Positions 1-7,723 of a stretch of 64,000 bases of DNA are shown here, piece by piece (the stretch's first letter is position 1; every line of letters begins with the position of its first letter). The stretch is from a virus. The position numbers and the translations under genes were made by a program. Below the pieces are notes generated by a model, which saw only the letters and a list, made by a program, of their open reading frames with translations, was not told the origin of the DNA and searched no databases. The DNA is taken from positions 1-64,000 of IMG/VR virus record IMGVR_UViG_3300030102_007483; one strand, given 5' to 3'.

Positions 1-343
1 ATTTTGGTGGAGTGTCGCGTGGTCGGGTTGTTCGCTCCTGTGGGTCATCGTCGATTGTTTGTTGCAGGCGTGAACGTATGGACACTGGAGCTTGGTTTAC
101 ATCGCCGTTGATACTGTATGGGTCATGTGGTTCTTCAATCGCCGCTTCTTGGATTAGCATTTTGACGACGCTTAGAAGCCCGTCGAGTCGGACTTGTTCT
201 TCTTCGACGCAACTGCGGAGGTTGTTGTCCCACTCGTCTTCGTTGTCGAGATTTGCCTGAAGGTGTAAGACCGTTCTGGCTTTTGTTGTGTCAGCGACTG
301 CGCGTCGGTATGCTTCGATTTGGTCCATGAGCATGTGGTACAT
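1..343 (-). CDS. Hypothetical protein, C-terminus cut by window
   Basis: An open reading frame of at least 114 codons starts with ATG at 343 and runs off the left edge. The start overlaps the stop of the upstream gene as TAATG, which is good evidence for translational coupling. The visible part begins MYHMLMDQIEAYRRAV, is rich in Asp, Glu and Gln, and has a helical, coiled-coil-like first 70 residues with repeated EEE and VRLDGLL segments. No family was recognised. It is the last visible gene of the leftward small-gene operon. Confidence 0.6.
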   Translation of the reverse strand, partial: MYHMLMDQIEAYRRAVADTTKARTVLHLQANLDNEDEWDNNLRSCVEEEQVRLDGLLSVVKMLIQEAAIEEPHDPYSINGDVNQAPVSIRSRLQQTIDDDPQERTTRPRDTPPK

Positions 344-792
344 TAGTCAACCTTTGAGATGATGCGGAGGCCGGAGGTGTTTTCGGGTTGAGCCTGTGAT
401 TGTGGGTCGTAGTCTTCGATGATTAGATCGCCTTGAAAGATCGTGTTGCCTTGGCGTTTGATTGTTGTGTACGGTTGGATTTCATTCATGCGTTCGGTGG
501 TTCTGTTGTGCCATACGTCTTGATAGTTGCCGCTGCGGATTTGATCGAGGTTGTATAGCAAGTAGTCGAATACGGGTTCGCTGCAGTTATCGATGAGGTA
601 GCGAAGAATGTGCTTTTGGCCGGAAGTTTGACGACGCATTTGGGTGCCGTCAGGGTCTTTTGATAGTGTGCCGAGCAAACTTACAGTTAGGTCGACTGGG
701 TAAATGCCAGCAGGGAGTTCGTTTTTGAACTGAGAGGCGTTGCGGTTCTGGTTGAACTTGGCAAGGATTGCTTTTTGTAGGTCGTCGATCAT
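343..792 (-). CDS. Hypothetical protein, 149 aa
   Basis: The ATG at 792 overlaps the TGA of the upstream gene (ATGA). This decides the start against the longer in-frame extension, which is low-complexity and has no ribosome binding site. The protein starts MIDDLQKAILAKFNQNRN and is mixed alpha/beta, with no signal peptide, membrane segment or metal motif. The central part, around HILRYLIDNCSEPVFDYLL, looks helical. I do not recognise a family. Its place in an early-type operon with SSB suggests a host-takeover or DNA-metabolism accessory protein, which is inference only. Confidence 0.7.
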   Translation of the reverse strand: MIDDLQKAILAKFNQNRNASQFKNELPAGIYPVDLTVSLLGTLSKDPDGTQMRRQTSGQKHILRYLIDNCSEPVFDYLLYNLDQIRSGNYQDVWHNRTTERMNEIQPYTTIKRQGNTIFQGDLIIEDYDPQSQAQPENTSGLRIISKVD

Positions 793-1187
793 GATGTTTT
801 GTCCGGGTAGTGGGTGAAAGCTTTGATGATTGGCTTGTGGGTGTTGGTTGTTGCGCAATATTTGGTTGTGAAAAGTGCAACGTGCGCAGAACGAACAGGC
901 TGTTGTGTTTTTGCGTCGATGAAAGTTGTGTGAACGTATGGGTTGTAGATCACTTGGGTTGTACATCGTCGTGAATCTTCGTCGGCTACGTGATACAGAC
1001 GGTGACCTTCTGCCATCGCGTGTACGTTTTTGCGTTGTTGTTGGCGTACTCGTTTGTTGCCAGCTTGACTGACTTTGAAGTCGACGCATTCGAGTGCAAC
1101 ATAGGGTGCGTGTTCATATACACGTCCGTTCTGTTGAATGCTGTAGCACTTTTTGCGTACGTTCCAATATACTTTTTCTTTTGCCAT
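789..1187 (-). CDS. Hypothetical protein, 132 aa
   Basis: The protein begins MAKEKVYWNVRKKCYSIQQ and is basic and rich in aromatic residues, with predicted beta strands in the first 60 residues. That N-terminus (K-V-Y-W-N followed by strand-type residues) recalls uncharacterised phage proteins that open with similar words, but I cannot attach a named family. The stop overlaps the next start by four bases (ATGA). The ribosome binding site is weak. A 119-base gap lies upstream (1188-1306). It holds a 7-bp inverted repeat (1264-1270 with 1288-1294) and no ORF I trust. Confidence 0.7.
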   Translation of the reverse strand: MAKEKVYWNVRKKCYSIQQNGRVYEHAPYVALECVDFKVSQAGNKRVRQQQRKNVHAMAEGHRLYHVADEDSRRCTTQVIYNPYVHTTFIDAKTQQPVRSAHVALFTTKYCATTNTHKPIIKAFTHYPDKTS

Positions 1188-1306
1188 TGGTTGTCCGTGG
1201 TGGTGAGGTGTGATTAGTTCTGATTTGCTGCGTACGGTCCTGTTGCGTTCCGAATGGGAAGGTGCAGGGTTTTGGGTCGTACGGATGACCCTGCGAACCG
1301 GAAGAG

Positions 1307-1489
1307 TTAGTCGAGGCGAGTGCCGCTCCGAATTTCGTAATGGTGTATGTCACCGGTTTTGATCCACTCGACGGAAGCCACAGTTTCCTCATTGACGACT
1401 CGCTCGATTGTTTGGAACAAGGCGTCTTTGAAAGACTCGGCTTTGACGTGGTCTTGGATGGTTACGATGTACGTATTGAGTTCAGTCAT
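1307..1489 (-). CDS. Small hypothetical protein, 60 aa
   Basis: The start at 1489 (MTELNTYIVTIQ) lies eight bases inside the end of the upstream zinc-ribbon gene, so I prefer it over the longer in-frame version, whose first 40 residues are Thr-rich and unlike a protein. The product is short and looks alpha/beta: strand, helix around FKDALFQTIERVV, strand, strand. No family was recognised. The overlap indicates coupled translation within the operon. Confidence 0.6.
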   Translation of the reverse strand: MTELNTYIVTIQDHVKAESFKDALFQTIERVVNEETVASVEWIKTGDIHHYEIRSGTRLD

Positions 1490-1667
1490 TGGGTGCCTCG
1501 GTTCCGTTGCGCGTGAGTGTGACTGGACGGTCACATTCGTAGCAGTAGTTGTTGTCGGATGCGCCCCAGTGGCCGACATCGTCGAAGACCTCGCTTGAAT
1601 TGTCGTCAATCCACGCCATGAGTTGTACGTTTGGGGATTTGCATTCGGCGCATACTACGTTCGGCAT
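1482..1667 (-). CDS. Zinc-ribbon protein, 61 aa
   Basis: Two CxxC pairs are visible, C6-x2-C9 and C42-x2-C45, in a 61-residue protein. This is the classic layout of a single zinc ribbon that would bind one zinc ion. Such small ribbons act as nucleic-acid or protein-binding modules in phages, but the partner cannot be read from sequence. Its end overlaps the start of the next gene, and it begins two bases downstream of the DUF932-like gene stop. Confidence 0.75.
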   Translation of the reverse strand: MPNVVCAECKSPNVQLMAWIDDNSSEVFDDVGHWGASDNNYCYECDRPVTLTRNGTEAPND

Positions 1668-1669
1668 GA

Positions 1670-2599
1670 TTACTTTGCCTCGCCAGCTTCGACGTATTCA
1701 CGGATCTGCAAGTCGAATGATGGGATGTAAGCCTCGGTTACAGAGCCGCCTGCGTCAGCAATCGCACGTGTTGCGTGGTCGATGCCAGCATAGTGTGCGA
1801 ATGCCCCTCGTGGTGCAGTGCGTTGACCGGCTGCAGTTACTGCTTGGTAGGCACTGAACAAGTCGAACTGACCGTGTTCGTCATGCAGGTCGCCATTGTG
1901 GCAAGCGTTCCAGTAACGGAAAGCAGCGGTGAATTCCTGAGGTTTGATTAGTCCACGGCTGAATAGAACACCCATGTATGCACCGAACAAGTCGTTGCGA
2001 ACCGGAATGTCCTTCCATGTTTGCAACATCTCGATGCGTTCACGGATTGGTGCGATCGCCTCTGTGCAGATTTCCTGAATCATGCCATTGAGTGTGTCGA
2101 ACACGTTGGTGGTTTGCTTGGCCTTGATCATGTATTCGCCGTTGAAGATACCGTTGGCGCATACTGTCGGAGCAGAACCGATGGCTGCTGCAGGTGCAAT
2201 GCTTTTGTCGAGACTGGACCGCATGGCGATGGTGATGGCATGCCCGCTGTGACCTGATCCGAAACCAATCATGCCGAACATTTGACTGTTGTTGCGGTTG
2301 AGAGCGTAGGTTTCGAAGATCGGATCTGCATCGAGCATGTTGCCCATGACATCACGGCAATGGTCAGCGAGTGTTGTGAAGCCAACGGGTTGCCACTGTA
2401 CGTTTCCGGAACGTGGATGGAAAGTGGGTTCCGGTGTTGGTACTGTTGCAAGCTGTGTGTAGTCACAACGATAAGCTTCGGGAGCGCCGATAGTCATGAT
2501 TTGCTGTGACTTTAGTTTTGGTAGAGGTGCAGGCCGTCGGCGTGGTAGGTCAGGGTTAAGCCGCAGAGTGGATAGTGGTGTGGATGGTGTTGGGTTCAT
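1670..2599 (-). CDS. DUF932-like phage/plasmid protein, 309 aa
   Basis: The middle of the protein has the feel of the DUF932 family found on phages and plasmids: a run containing GHSGHAITIAMRSSLDKSIA, then an AIGSAPTVCANGIFNGEY-type stretch and a helical C-terminal half. The molecular function of DUF932 proteins is not established. Two adjacent ATGs exist (2602 and 2599). A GGAG at 2608-2605 sits five bases before the second, so I chose 2599. That start overlaps the preceding TGA by one base. The C-terminal helical part carries no catalytic motif I recognise. Confidence 0.7.
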   Translation of the reverse strand: MNPTPSTPLSTLRLNPDLPRRRPAPLPKLKSQQIMTIGAPEAYRCDYTQLATVPTPEPTFHPRSGNVQWQPVGFTTLADHCRDVMGNMLDADPIFETYALNRNNSQMFGMIGFGSGHSGHAITIAMRSSLDKSIAPAAAIGSAPTVCANGIFNGEYMIKAKQTTNVFDTLNGMIQEICTEAIAPIRERIEMLQTWKDIPVRNDLFGAYMGVLFSRGLIKPQEFTAAFRYWNACHNGDLHDEHGQFDLFSAYQAVTAAGQRTAPRGAFAHYAGIDHATRAIADAGGSVTEAYIPSFDLQIREYVEAGEAK

Positions 2600-2856
2600 C
2601 ATGTCTCCAGTTGGATGATGGTTGATGGGTCTGGACATCGAACGTTGATTCGTTCGCACTGACCCGTTGCTGGGTGGTATCGGTGACGGAACTGGTGGAC
2701 CCAGCTGCCATCGATTTGTACGGTGCCCATGTACTGCCAGTGTTCGTGAGAATCGACAGGACCGGGCGGTTTTGTTCTGAACTTGGTGTTGAATACAACT
2801 GACCAAGCGCGTTCCCATTCGGGAGTGTTTCGCATCATAGAGTGGATAGCTGGCAT
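2599..2856 (-). CDS. Hypothetical protein, 85 aa
   Basis: A small protein beginning MPAIHSMMRNTPEWERAW and rich in Trp, His and Arg, with strand-like central segments (HWQYMGTVQIDGSWVHQF). Its start lies 22 bases inside the end of the upstream gene, and its stop overlaps the start region of the DUF932-like gene. This tight packing is the main support. No family recognised. Confidence 0.65.
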   Translation of the reverse strand: MPAIHSMMRNTPEWERAWSVVFNTKFRTKPPGPVDSHEHWQYMGTVQIDGSWVHQFRHRYHPATGQCERINVRCPDPSTIIQLET

Positions 2857-3149
2857 GGAGGTATCGTTCCTTTGCGTGGATTACGCGGTAGCTCCTGCAG
2901 TAAAGTCTGAAGTAGATTCACTGGTGAAGCGGGAATGATTCCATCGTATACAGCCAACAGCAGGGTAGCTTTGGTCGGTGACATTGGTAGGATACCGACT
3001 GCGTCCTCTGTGCCCTTCTTGATTAGAACTTGATTTGGTTTCGTTTGTTGATTTAGCCACTGCACGTATCGAGTGCGGTGGGGTGTGGTTTGTTTTTTGC
3101 GGAGAGGTACCGTGAAGCGGCGTCTCTCCTTGTCTTCATCGTCTGTCAT
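2835..3149 (-). CDS. Hypothetical basic protein, 104 aa
   Basis: Starts MTDDEDKERRRFTVPLRKKQ, with an Arg/Lys-rich N-terminal third followed by a hydrophobic helix-like segment (TKATLLLAVYDGIIPASPVNLLQTLL). That segment is amphipathic rather than clearly membrane-spanning. It lies directly downstream of SSB in the operon with a nine-base gap. No family recognised. The basic N-terminus would suit nucleic-acid contact, which is inference. Confidence 0.65.
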   Translation of the reverse strand: MTDDEDKERRRFTVPLRKKQTTPHRTRYVQWLNQQTKPNQVLIKKGTEDAVGILPMSPTKATLLLAVYDGIIPASPVNLLQTLLQELPRNPRKGTIPPCQLSTL

Positions 3150-3158
3150 TGGCGCTCC

Positions 3159-3542
3159 TTAGAATGGGATTTCGTCGTCTGTTTGATATGGCTGTTGGGG
3201 TGTTGCTCCGTTGGTTGTTGTTTGACGTTTGGATAGAAACTCGACTTTGTCACCGATGATCTCGAAGCTTTTGCGCTCGATACCCTCTTTGTCGGTGTAC
3301 TTGTTGGACCGGATTTTTCCGCGCACTGCGACCTTCGAACCCTTTGCGAGGAACTTGGCGCATGACTTCGCTGTACCTGCGAACACAACGACACGGTGCC
3401 ACTCGGTGTGATCGACCCATTGATTGTCGCGTTTGATTGATTCGTTTGTTGCTACGCTGAGGATGCAGATCTCCATGCCGTTTGGTGTCTCGCGGAACTC
3501 AGGGTCTGTGCCGAGGTTGCCTGTTAGGAATACTTCATTCAT
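3159..3542 (-). CDS. ssb: Single-stranded DNA-binding protein (SSB)
   Basis: The 127-residue sequence reads as a bacterial-type SSB. It has an OB-fold opening MNEVFLTGNLGTDPEFRET, the conserved W-H-x-V-V-V-F segment at about 48-54, the VAVRGKI strand, and an acidic tip ending D-D-E-I-P-F for docking partner proteins. It would coat single-stranded phage DNA during replication and recombination, forming tetramers if it follows the family. The polymerase, helicase and nuclease lie more than 50 kb away on the other strand. An AAGAAGG-type binding site precedes the start. Confidence 0.92.
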   Translation of the reverse strand: MNEVFLTGNLGTDPEFRETPNGMEICILSVATNESIKRDNQWVDHTEWHRVVVFAGTAKSCAKFLAKGSKVAVRGKIRSNKYTDKEGIERKSFEIIGDKVEFLSKRQTTTNGATPQQPYQTDDEIPF

Positions 3543-3638
3543 GTTGATACCTTCTTGGGTTTGTTGTTTGTACGGAACCTGTTTTTAGCCATGCTGGTTG
3601 ATAGGTGGTTTACGAAACAGGCAAAAGGGTTGACCACC

Positions 3639-4109
3639 TTATAGTTCTTGGCAGTTCGTTTGTTGGGTCTTGAATAGAGGTTTGTCTCTGTGATCTACGT
3701 GGTCGCCAGCTTCGTCATCGGAAAGAGTTAGTGCTGTGTAGAAAGCCAGACGGCGTGCGTTTTGGTTGTAGAAATCGTCTTCTTCGGTCGATGAATTTGA
3801 TATGTGGCAGCCTATGTCGAGTTGTCTGTTGATTTCGTCGACGAACTTTTTACGTAACTCGGCAGTGTCGGGTTCGGAGTGGTATCTGTCTCTTACGGTG
3901 GCAAGAGCGAGACCGTTGTACTCACACAGGAGTAGGCAATACGGGCTGAGGCCAAGACGTATAGTGTTGTTCATCTTGATGTAAGGTGAACACTCGAACA
4001 GTCCTTTGCCGTGTAGATAGCTTGCGATCCGTACCAGTTCGAGTGGTGTTGTTCGGTTGAGTCGCGCGCCGTCACGTTTGTCGAATGTGTAGATAATTAC
4101 AGGTGTCAT
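3639..4109 (-). CDS. Hypothetical protein, 156 aa
   Basis: The start at 4109 (MTPVIIYTFDKRDGA) forms an ATGA overlap with the upstream stop. The longer in-frame version adds a Thr/Gln-rich stretch without support. The protein is mixed alpha/beta, with acidic C-terminal third. No signal, membrane or metal motif is visible, and no family recognised. Downstream, 3543-3638 is a 96-base spacer before SSB that contains a ggtggt/accacc inverted repeat and no gene I can support. Confidence 0.65.
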   Translation of the reverse strand: MTPVIIYTFDKRDGARLNRTTPLELVRIASYLHGKGLFECSPYIKMNNTIRLGLSPYCLLLCEYNGLALATVRDRYHSEPDTAELRKKFVDEINRQLDIGCHISNSSTEEDDFYNQNARRLAFYTALTLSDDEAGDHVDHRDKPLFKTQQTNCQEL

Positions 4110-4333
4110 TGTGTGGCCTGTGGTTGTTGCGGTGGGTTGTGCAACTTGATTTGACATACAGTGCAGTCGAGCATGTCAGTTACAAGAATTTCTTTGATGA
4201 ACACTCGACCGGGTCCGAAACGAAGACGATCGAGGTGTGCTTTGATTACCCACATTGGAACACGCTCCTGCTCGAGGTGTTGTCCGCCGTCGATGTCATA
4301 CCAGTAGAGATTGAATAGTTCCATTGCGTCCAT
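4106..4333 (-). CDS. Hypothetical protein, 75 aa
   Basis: The start at 4333 (MDAMELFNLYWYDIDGG) has a GGAG eight bases upstream on the minus strand, which decides it over the longer version. The protein has strand-like segments (RVFIKEILVTDML) and a Gln/Pro-rich tail. Two cysteines three residues apart (C-T-V-C) near the end form half of a possible metal site only. No family recognised. Confidence 0.65.
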   Translation of the reverse strand: MDAMELFNLYWYDIDGGQHLEQERVPMWVIKAHLDRLRFGPGRVFIKEILVTDMLDCTVCQIKLHNPPQQPQATQ

Positions 4334-4346
4334 GGTTGCTCCAAAT

Positions 4347-4421
4347 TTAAGGGATGAAAAGGGTTGCGAATCCAACGAAGTAGATCGCAAGTAGAAGAGT
4401 TGATGCAAGGTCCCAGAACAT
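4347..4421 (-). CDS. Putative 24-aa membrane peptide
   Basis: A 25-codon frame starts at ATG 4421, which overlaps the preceding TGA by one base (TGATG), and ends at TAA 4347, fourteen bases before the next start. The peptide begins MFWDLASTLLLAIYFVGFAT and is almost entirely hydrophobic after residue 4, enough for one membrane helix. It exactly fills an 87-base gap in an otherwise gapless operon. There is no ribosome binding site, so translation would depend on coupling. Chance cannot be excluded at this length. Confidence 0.45.
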   Translation of the reverse strand: MFWDLASTLLLAIYFVGFATLFIP

Positions 4422-5020
4422 CAGCGCACGTTCGCGTAGGCGGAATGGTAGTCGAGTGACTGTTGCTTTTCGGTTTTGGTGTAAGTGCAACCGTTGCCAC
4501 CTGCTGCGATTCCTGCCTCGTTGCGTGCGATGGTGGACGGCGTTGGGGGTATGGGAGTGCCAACCATTTCGCCGTTGATCGATACAATAGCGTGACTGGT
4601 TGTTGGTTGTACGGTGATTCCTTCACGAGCGAGTTGTCCTGCACTGTACACGATTAGGTGTAGGTATTTTGCTGTTGCAGGTTGTACGTCACTTGATTGG
4701 AAGAACGTGCGTTCAACGGGCTCCTCGCCTGCCCGACGAGGTTCGTTTGTTGTTTGTAGCAGATGTCGGTTTTCGTCTGTGATCAGAGCCTGACCTGCCA
4801 AGCAGTTTGTGAAGTTTTCGATGACGATTGTTTTTACGTACGGCTTCGTGGAATCAGTGAAGGTCGCGACAAGCTTGTCGAATGTTGGGTGTGTGATTGT
4901 GGCCATGAAATCCTCGGGACTGCCCGAGATGCTCGTGCCGATGAAGTCGGGGTCGAAGTGACGTTTTGCGAAGTCTGTGATTTCAATACGTGATAGATCG
5001 ATTGGTCTGGTGATTGCCAT
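4421..5020 (-). CDS. DUF3228-like protein, 199 aa
   Basis: The order of words matches what I recall of the DUF3228 family: GTSISGSPEDF near residue 30, a strand pair leading to an NFT motif, then ALITDENRHLLQ, EPRRAGEEPV-type charged loop, KYLHLIVYSAGQLAREG, and a Gly-rich GGNG segment near the C-terminus. Function of that family is unknown to me. An AAGGAG six bases upstream of 5020 sets the start (MAITRPIDLS). The gene is in the middle of the leftward operon and couples to the 24-residue peptide. Confidence 0.7.
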   Translation of the reverse strand: MAITRPIDLSRIEITDFAKRHFDPDFIGTSISGSPEDFMATITHPTFDKLVATFTDSTKPYVKTIVIENFTNCLAGQALITDENRHLLQTTNEPRRAGEEPVERTFFQSSDVQPATAKYLHLIVYSAGQLAREGITVQPTTSHAIVSINGEMVGTPIPPTPSTIARNEAGIAAGGNGCTYTKTEKQQSLDYHSAYANVR

Positions 5021-5065
5021 GGTTGGCTCCTTGGTTTTGGGTTTTGCTTTGGGTGATAGCGTCAA

Positions 5066-5740
5066 TTAGTTCTGGGGGTTTTTGGAAGGTTCCAAGTTTT
5101 CGCGAATGAACGCGAGAGTGTCGAACTCCGCTTTGAATTCGGTCCACATTGCGGTGAGCTTGCATTGTTTGGCGAAGACATGATCGATGGTTCTGCATCG
5201 TGAATGACAATGGACCACGAGATGTGTGGAGTTCCATTCGGTTTCGCTTCCTTCGATGCTGATCCCGATCTCGTCGAGGATGTAAGATGCGCAGTATTTT
5301 GTGGTTGGTGTACCGTTGCTCCGGTCTTTGGGGAAATGGATGAACATGTTGATGTCGAGTTCGTCCGCAGTCTGCCAGTGTTTGCATGGTTCAACTGGGG
5401 TCACGTCAACTGATACTGCGAATCTTGCTTCGGGCGCTATGTAAGGATCGAACATGTCTTTGTACTTTTCGACACGCCCACGTATTTCGTCCTCGAGTAG
5501 TGATTCGATGCGCAGTTCGCAGTTGCCCTTTAAGCTCTGCAGTTGGGCTTTGCGTTCTGCGATATATGGTTCCATCTTGACTGCGAGTTCTGCCATTGCT
5601 TTGTGTATGGAATCTGGAAGCGCGGCGGTCTGAATGGCCTCTATGTTTTTGTTCATCACTCGTACGTGAGCATCAATGTGGTCTTCGCAATCTGACAGTA
5701 TGTTTCCGCATGGAAAGTCTGAGTTTTTGTAGCCGGACAT
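5066..5740 (-). CDS. Hypothetical protein, 224 aa
   Basis: A GGAG eight bases ahead supports the start at 5740 (MSGYKNSDFPCG). The first 110 residues look helical and charged (KAMAELAVKMEPYIAERKAQ), consistent with a coiled coil. The second half is alpha/beta with several His and Cys (VVHCHSRCRTIDHV). The Cys/His cluster could bind metal but is not in a recognised spacing. No family recognised. Confidence 0.7.
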   Translation of the reverse strand: MSGYKNSDFPCGNILSDCEDHIDAHVRVMNKNIEAIQTAALPDSIHKAMAELAVKMEPYIAERKAQLQSLKGNCELRIESLLEDEIRGRVEKYKDMFDPYIAPEARFAVSVDVTPVEPCKHWQTADELDINMFIHFPKDRSNGTPTTKYCASYILDEIGISIEGSETEWNSTHLVVHCHSRCRTIDHVFAKQCKLTAMWTEFKAEFDTLAFIRENLEPSKNPQN

Positions 5741-5761
5741 GAGGTTTGCTCCTGATTTTTT

Positions 5762-6094
5762 TTAGTCTGAAGGGAGTGAAATTGTGAATTGTTCGCACTC
5801 GGAAACGAATCGGGAACGTTGTTCTTCTGTGAAGCCGTGGCTCTCGCTGTACCCATCGATGATTACTTCTCGGAGGTTGAGTACGAGCTTCATCATTTTC
5901 CACGACATGTTAGAGATTTCTTCGTTGATGTCGTGCTTGATGTCGATGCAGTGAACTGTGTTGAAGCGTTCCAAATTTGTTGCCAAGACCTGCATCTTGC
6001 CGATCTTTCGTTGCTGCTTCATCAACGAATAGATTGTTTTGAAGATCCATTCGATGTCGTCCGTTGCGTCGTTGAAGCTGATGTGGTTTTTCAT
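5762..6094 (-). CDS. Hypothetical protein, 110 aa, first gene of leftward operon
   Basis: A GGAGG four to five bases upstream picks ATG 6094 (MKNHISFNDATDDIEW). The ATG at 6109 lacks such a site. The product is small, largely helical and rich in Met, Lys and Glu. It is the first gene after the GTAACC/GGTTAC box region and so is the promoter-proximal gene of the leftward operon that runs through position 1. No family recognised. Confidence 0.7.
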   Translation of the reverse strand: MKNHISFNDATDDIEWIFKTIYSLMKQQRKIGKMQVLATNLERFNTVHCIDIKHDINEEISNMSWKMMKLVLNLREVIIDGYSESHGFTEEQRSRFVSECEQFTISLPSD

Positions 6095-6132
6095 TGTTCC
6101 TCCGGACACTATGGGTAGCGTTTGATGTTTGT

Positions 6133-6158
6133 GTAACCACCAAGATGTAGGTGGTTAC
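6133..6158. repeat. 9-bp inverted repeat, operator-like
   Basis: Arms gtaaccacc and ggtggttac are separated by eight bases. It would lie in the 5' leader of the leftward operon, 39 bases upstream of its first start codon, and could be an operator or an RNA hairpin. Confidence 0.6.
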
Positions 6159-6368
6159 GCGATTGCTTCGGTACATCCTCGTGAATGGCTGAACGCGCCC
6201 GTTACCCACTTGTTTGCACCATGAATATTCTTGTGCGCGCGGTCGTGTGTGAAGCAATATTTGTTTGTTTTGCTTTGATGCACAGTTCTTGCGCGCGAAA
6301 GGTACATGTTTCTTTTTGTGGTTACAGTGGTTACACCTTTTGGTAATGTAAGTTGTACCTTTGGTATG

Positions 6369-6410
6369 GTGTAACCCAGTGTGGGTAACGTTTGGGTTAC
6401 TGGGTTACAC
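6369..6410. repeat. 12-bp perfect inverted repeat, operator-like
   Basis: gtgtaacccagt at 6369-6380 is the exact reverse complement of actgggttacac at 6399-6410. Two more GGGTAAC/GGGTTAC boxes lie between them. This is the densest part of the box array. Confidence 0.65.
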
Positions 6411-6683
6411 AGGAAACAAAAAGTGGAAAGGGAAAAAATACAAAATAAAAATCGCCAGTACTCTGATTGTGTCCACCCGGCCCCGTTGCGCCCTGCCACC
6501 AAGGCTGGGGGTTGGGTGGTTGGCAGTGGCTGTGAGTATCGGGGTGCGCGCGTTGGGATTGCCATTGAGTTGGTTGGTGTCTCCTGTGTGACTCGTTGAG
6601 ATACGATGCTTGGTATGGAGACGGTCGTCGTACACATCGAATAGAAGGTCATGGCAATGACTCCTTTGCGCTACGGGCGGCAG

Positions 6684-6719
6684 AAAAAAGGCCCCGAGTC
6701 GCCGAAGCGACCCGGAGCC
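6684..6719 (-). terminator. Intrinsic terminator, leftward
   Basis: On the minus strand a 13-bp GC-rich stem (6719-6707 with 6702-6690, two G-U pairs) closes a TTCG tetraloop and is followed by six T. It lies 17 bases after the stop of the leftward gene at 6737. Its core GTCGC-loop-GCGAC recurs elsewhere in this genome. Confidence 0.9.
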
Positions 6720-6736
6720 AGCGGGCAGGTACGTGG

Positions 6737-7723
6737 TTACTCGCTTGCGTCAAGGATGCGAGCAGCAAGGTCGTTGGCCACTTTGTGACGCTTGGCCATC
6801 TCACGAACCTCGCGGTTGTCGCGGCGAGCTTCATCGGCCTCATGTACGTAAGGCGTTTCAACTACCTGCGTTCTCTCGTACCGACCGGTTGCGGGGTTGT
6901 GCATCCATTGGTCGGACGGGAGAGCGTCCTCATCGGCAACAAGCTTCTTGACCGGAAAAGGCCCGAACACGCCGTGCTGGGTTGGGTCAGGACGCTCGTT
7001 CGACTTGAAGGACATCTTCGGGACATCCTCGCCAAGGAGGATGGCGTCCTCGATGGCCTTAGCAGCACCATCGCGAGACCCGCGAAAGGCATCGTACGGC
7101 TTGCCGGTGCGTTGAGAGACACCAGCAGGGACGAGCTTACGGAATGTTGAATAGGTCTCAACATTCGTAAGGAAGGAGAGGATGGCCATCACCTCCTTCG
7201 TCGCTGCCTTCAAGGCCTCGGTGTGGTTGCGAAGAACCAATGAGGCAGATGACTTACGACCGTCGGCCTTGGTTGGGGGTGTCATCTTCGCAAGCCAAGC
7301 AGCGAGGGCGATGTCCTCATCAACGAACAGGTGGGCGTGGGTCGAGCCATTGAACGCAAGTCCATTGGAACGAAGCTGGGCCAAGTTGCGTCGAGGAGCC
7401 TTCTCTTCGCTGAACATCCGCATACCCATAACGAACGGGTAAAGCGTGACGTCCTCCGCATCTTGGTCCTCTCGTGGCACCTGAAAGCCGCAACGCAACT
7501 CGGAACCCTTGAGCATCTGCATGACCTTCTCTTCCTGATGGTCGATTTGTCGCCATTCTTGGTCTTCACCGAAGAGGTCGTCGATGCGGGCATCGAGTTT
7601 GTTGCAAGCCTCCTTGAACGCCTTAGCAGCAGCTTTGTTCTTCTTCTCGAAGACCCGGATAGCTGAAGGAACTTCGTTGGATGCACGGACGATGCGGTTT
7701 GGTGTTGTCGATTTTGTTGACAT
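6737..7723 (-). CDS. Hypothetical protein, 328 aa
   Basis: From MSTKSTTPNRIVRASNE the protein is charged and largely helical, with Lys/Ala-rich segments near 30 (KKNKAAAKAFKEACNKL) and a strongly basic, helical C-terminus. No catalytic motif or family was recognised. An AAGGAAG five bases upstream supports ATG 7723. However, the frame stays open to 7939, where a much stronger ribosome binding site precedes another ATG, so a 400-residue form is possible. The extra 72 residues are Ser/Leu/Arg-rich and do not look like a folded domain. It is a single-gene unit with its own terminator. Confidence 0.7.
   Translation of the reverse strand: MSTKSTTPNRIVRASNEVPSAIRVFEKKNKAAAKAFKEACNKLDARIDDLFGEDQEWRQIDHQEEKVMQMLKGSELRCGFQVPREDQDAEDVTLYPFVMGMRMFSEEKAPRRNLAQLRSNGLAFNGSTHAHLFVDEDIALAAWLAKMTPPTKADGRKSSASLVLRNHTEALKAATKEVMAILSFLTNVETYSTFRKLVPAGVSQRTGKPYDAFRGSRDGAAKAIEDAILLGEDVPKMSFKSNERPDPTQHGVFGPFPVKKLVADEDALPSDQWMHNPATGRYERTQVVETPYVHEADEARRDNREVREMAKRHKVANDLAARILDASE

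Larger units (their letters stand above)
6110..6683. promoter_or_regulatory. Regulatory region with GTAACC/GGTTAC box array
   Basis: There is no credible gene here. From 6133 to 6408 the hexamer GTAACC or its complement occurs repeatedly (6133, 6153, 6320, 6329, 6371, 6395, 6403), and variants occur at 6201 and 6384. Two sets form inverted repeats: 9-bp arms 6133-6141/6150-6158, and a perfect 12-bp pair 6369-6380/6399-6410. The array precedes the leftward operon and probably contains its operators or promoters. I see no convincing -35/-10 pair. From 6441 to 6683 I see nothing beyond an A-rich stretch at 6420-6455. Confidence 0.55.

Noticed and set aside
12-260. 82-codon rightward ORF at the left edge
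   Set aside because: It is antisense to a leftward gene that starts with a TAATG overlap, and it is Ser/Arg/Cys-rich like other antisense frames.
6155-6652. 165-codon leftward ORF over the box array
   Set aside because: The amino-acid string is Thr/Pro/Ser-rich, with repeated Val-Thr-Thr that comes from the GGTTAC boxes. No binding site and no protein-like pattern.
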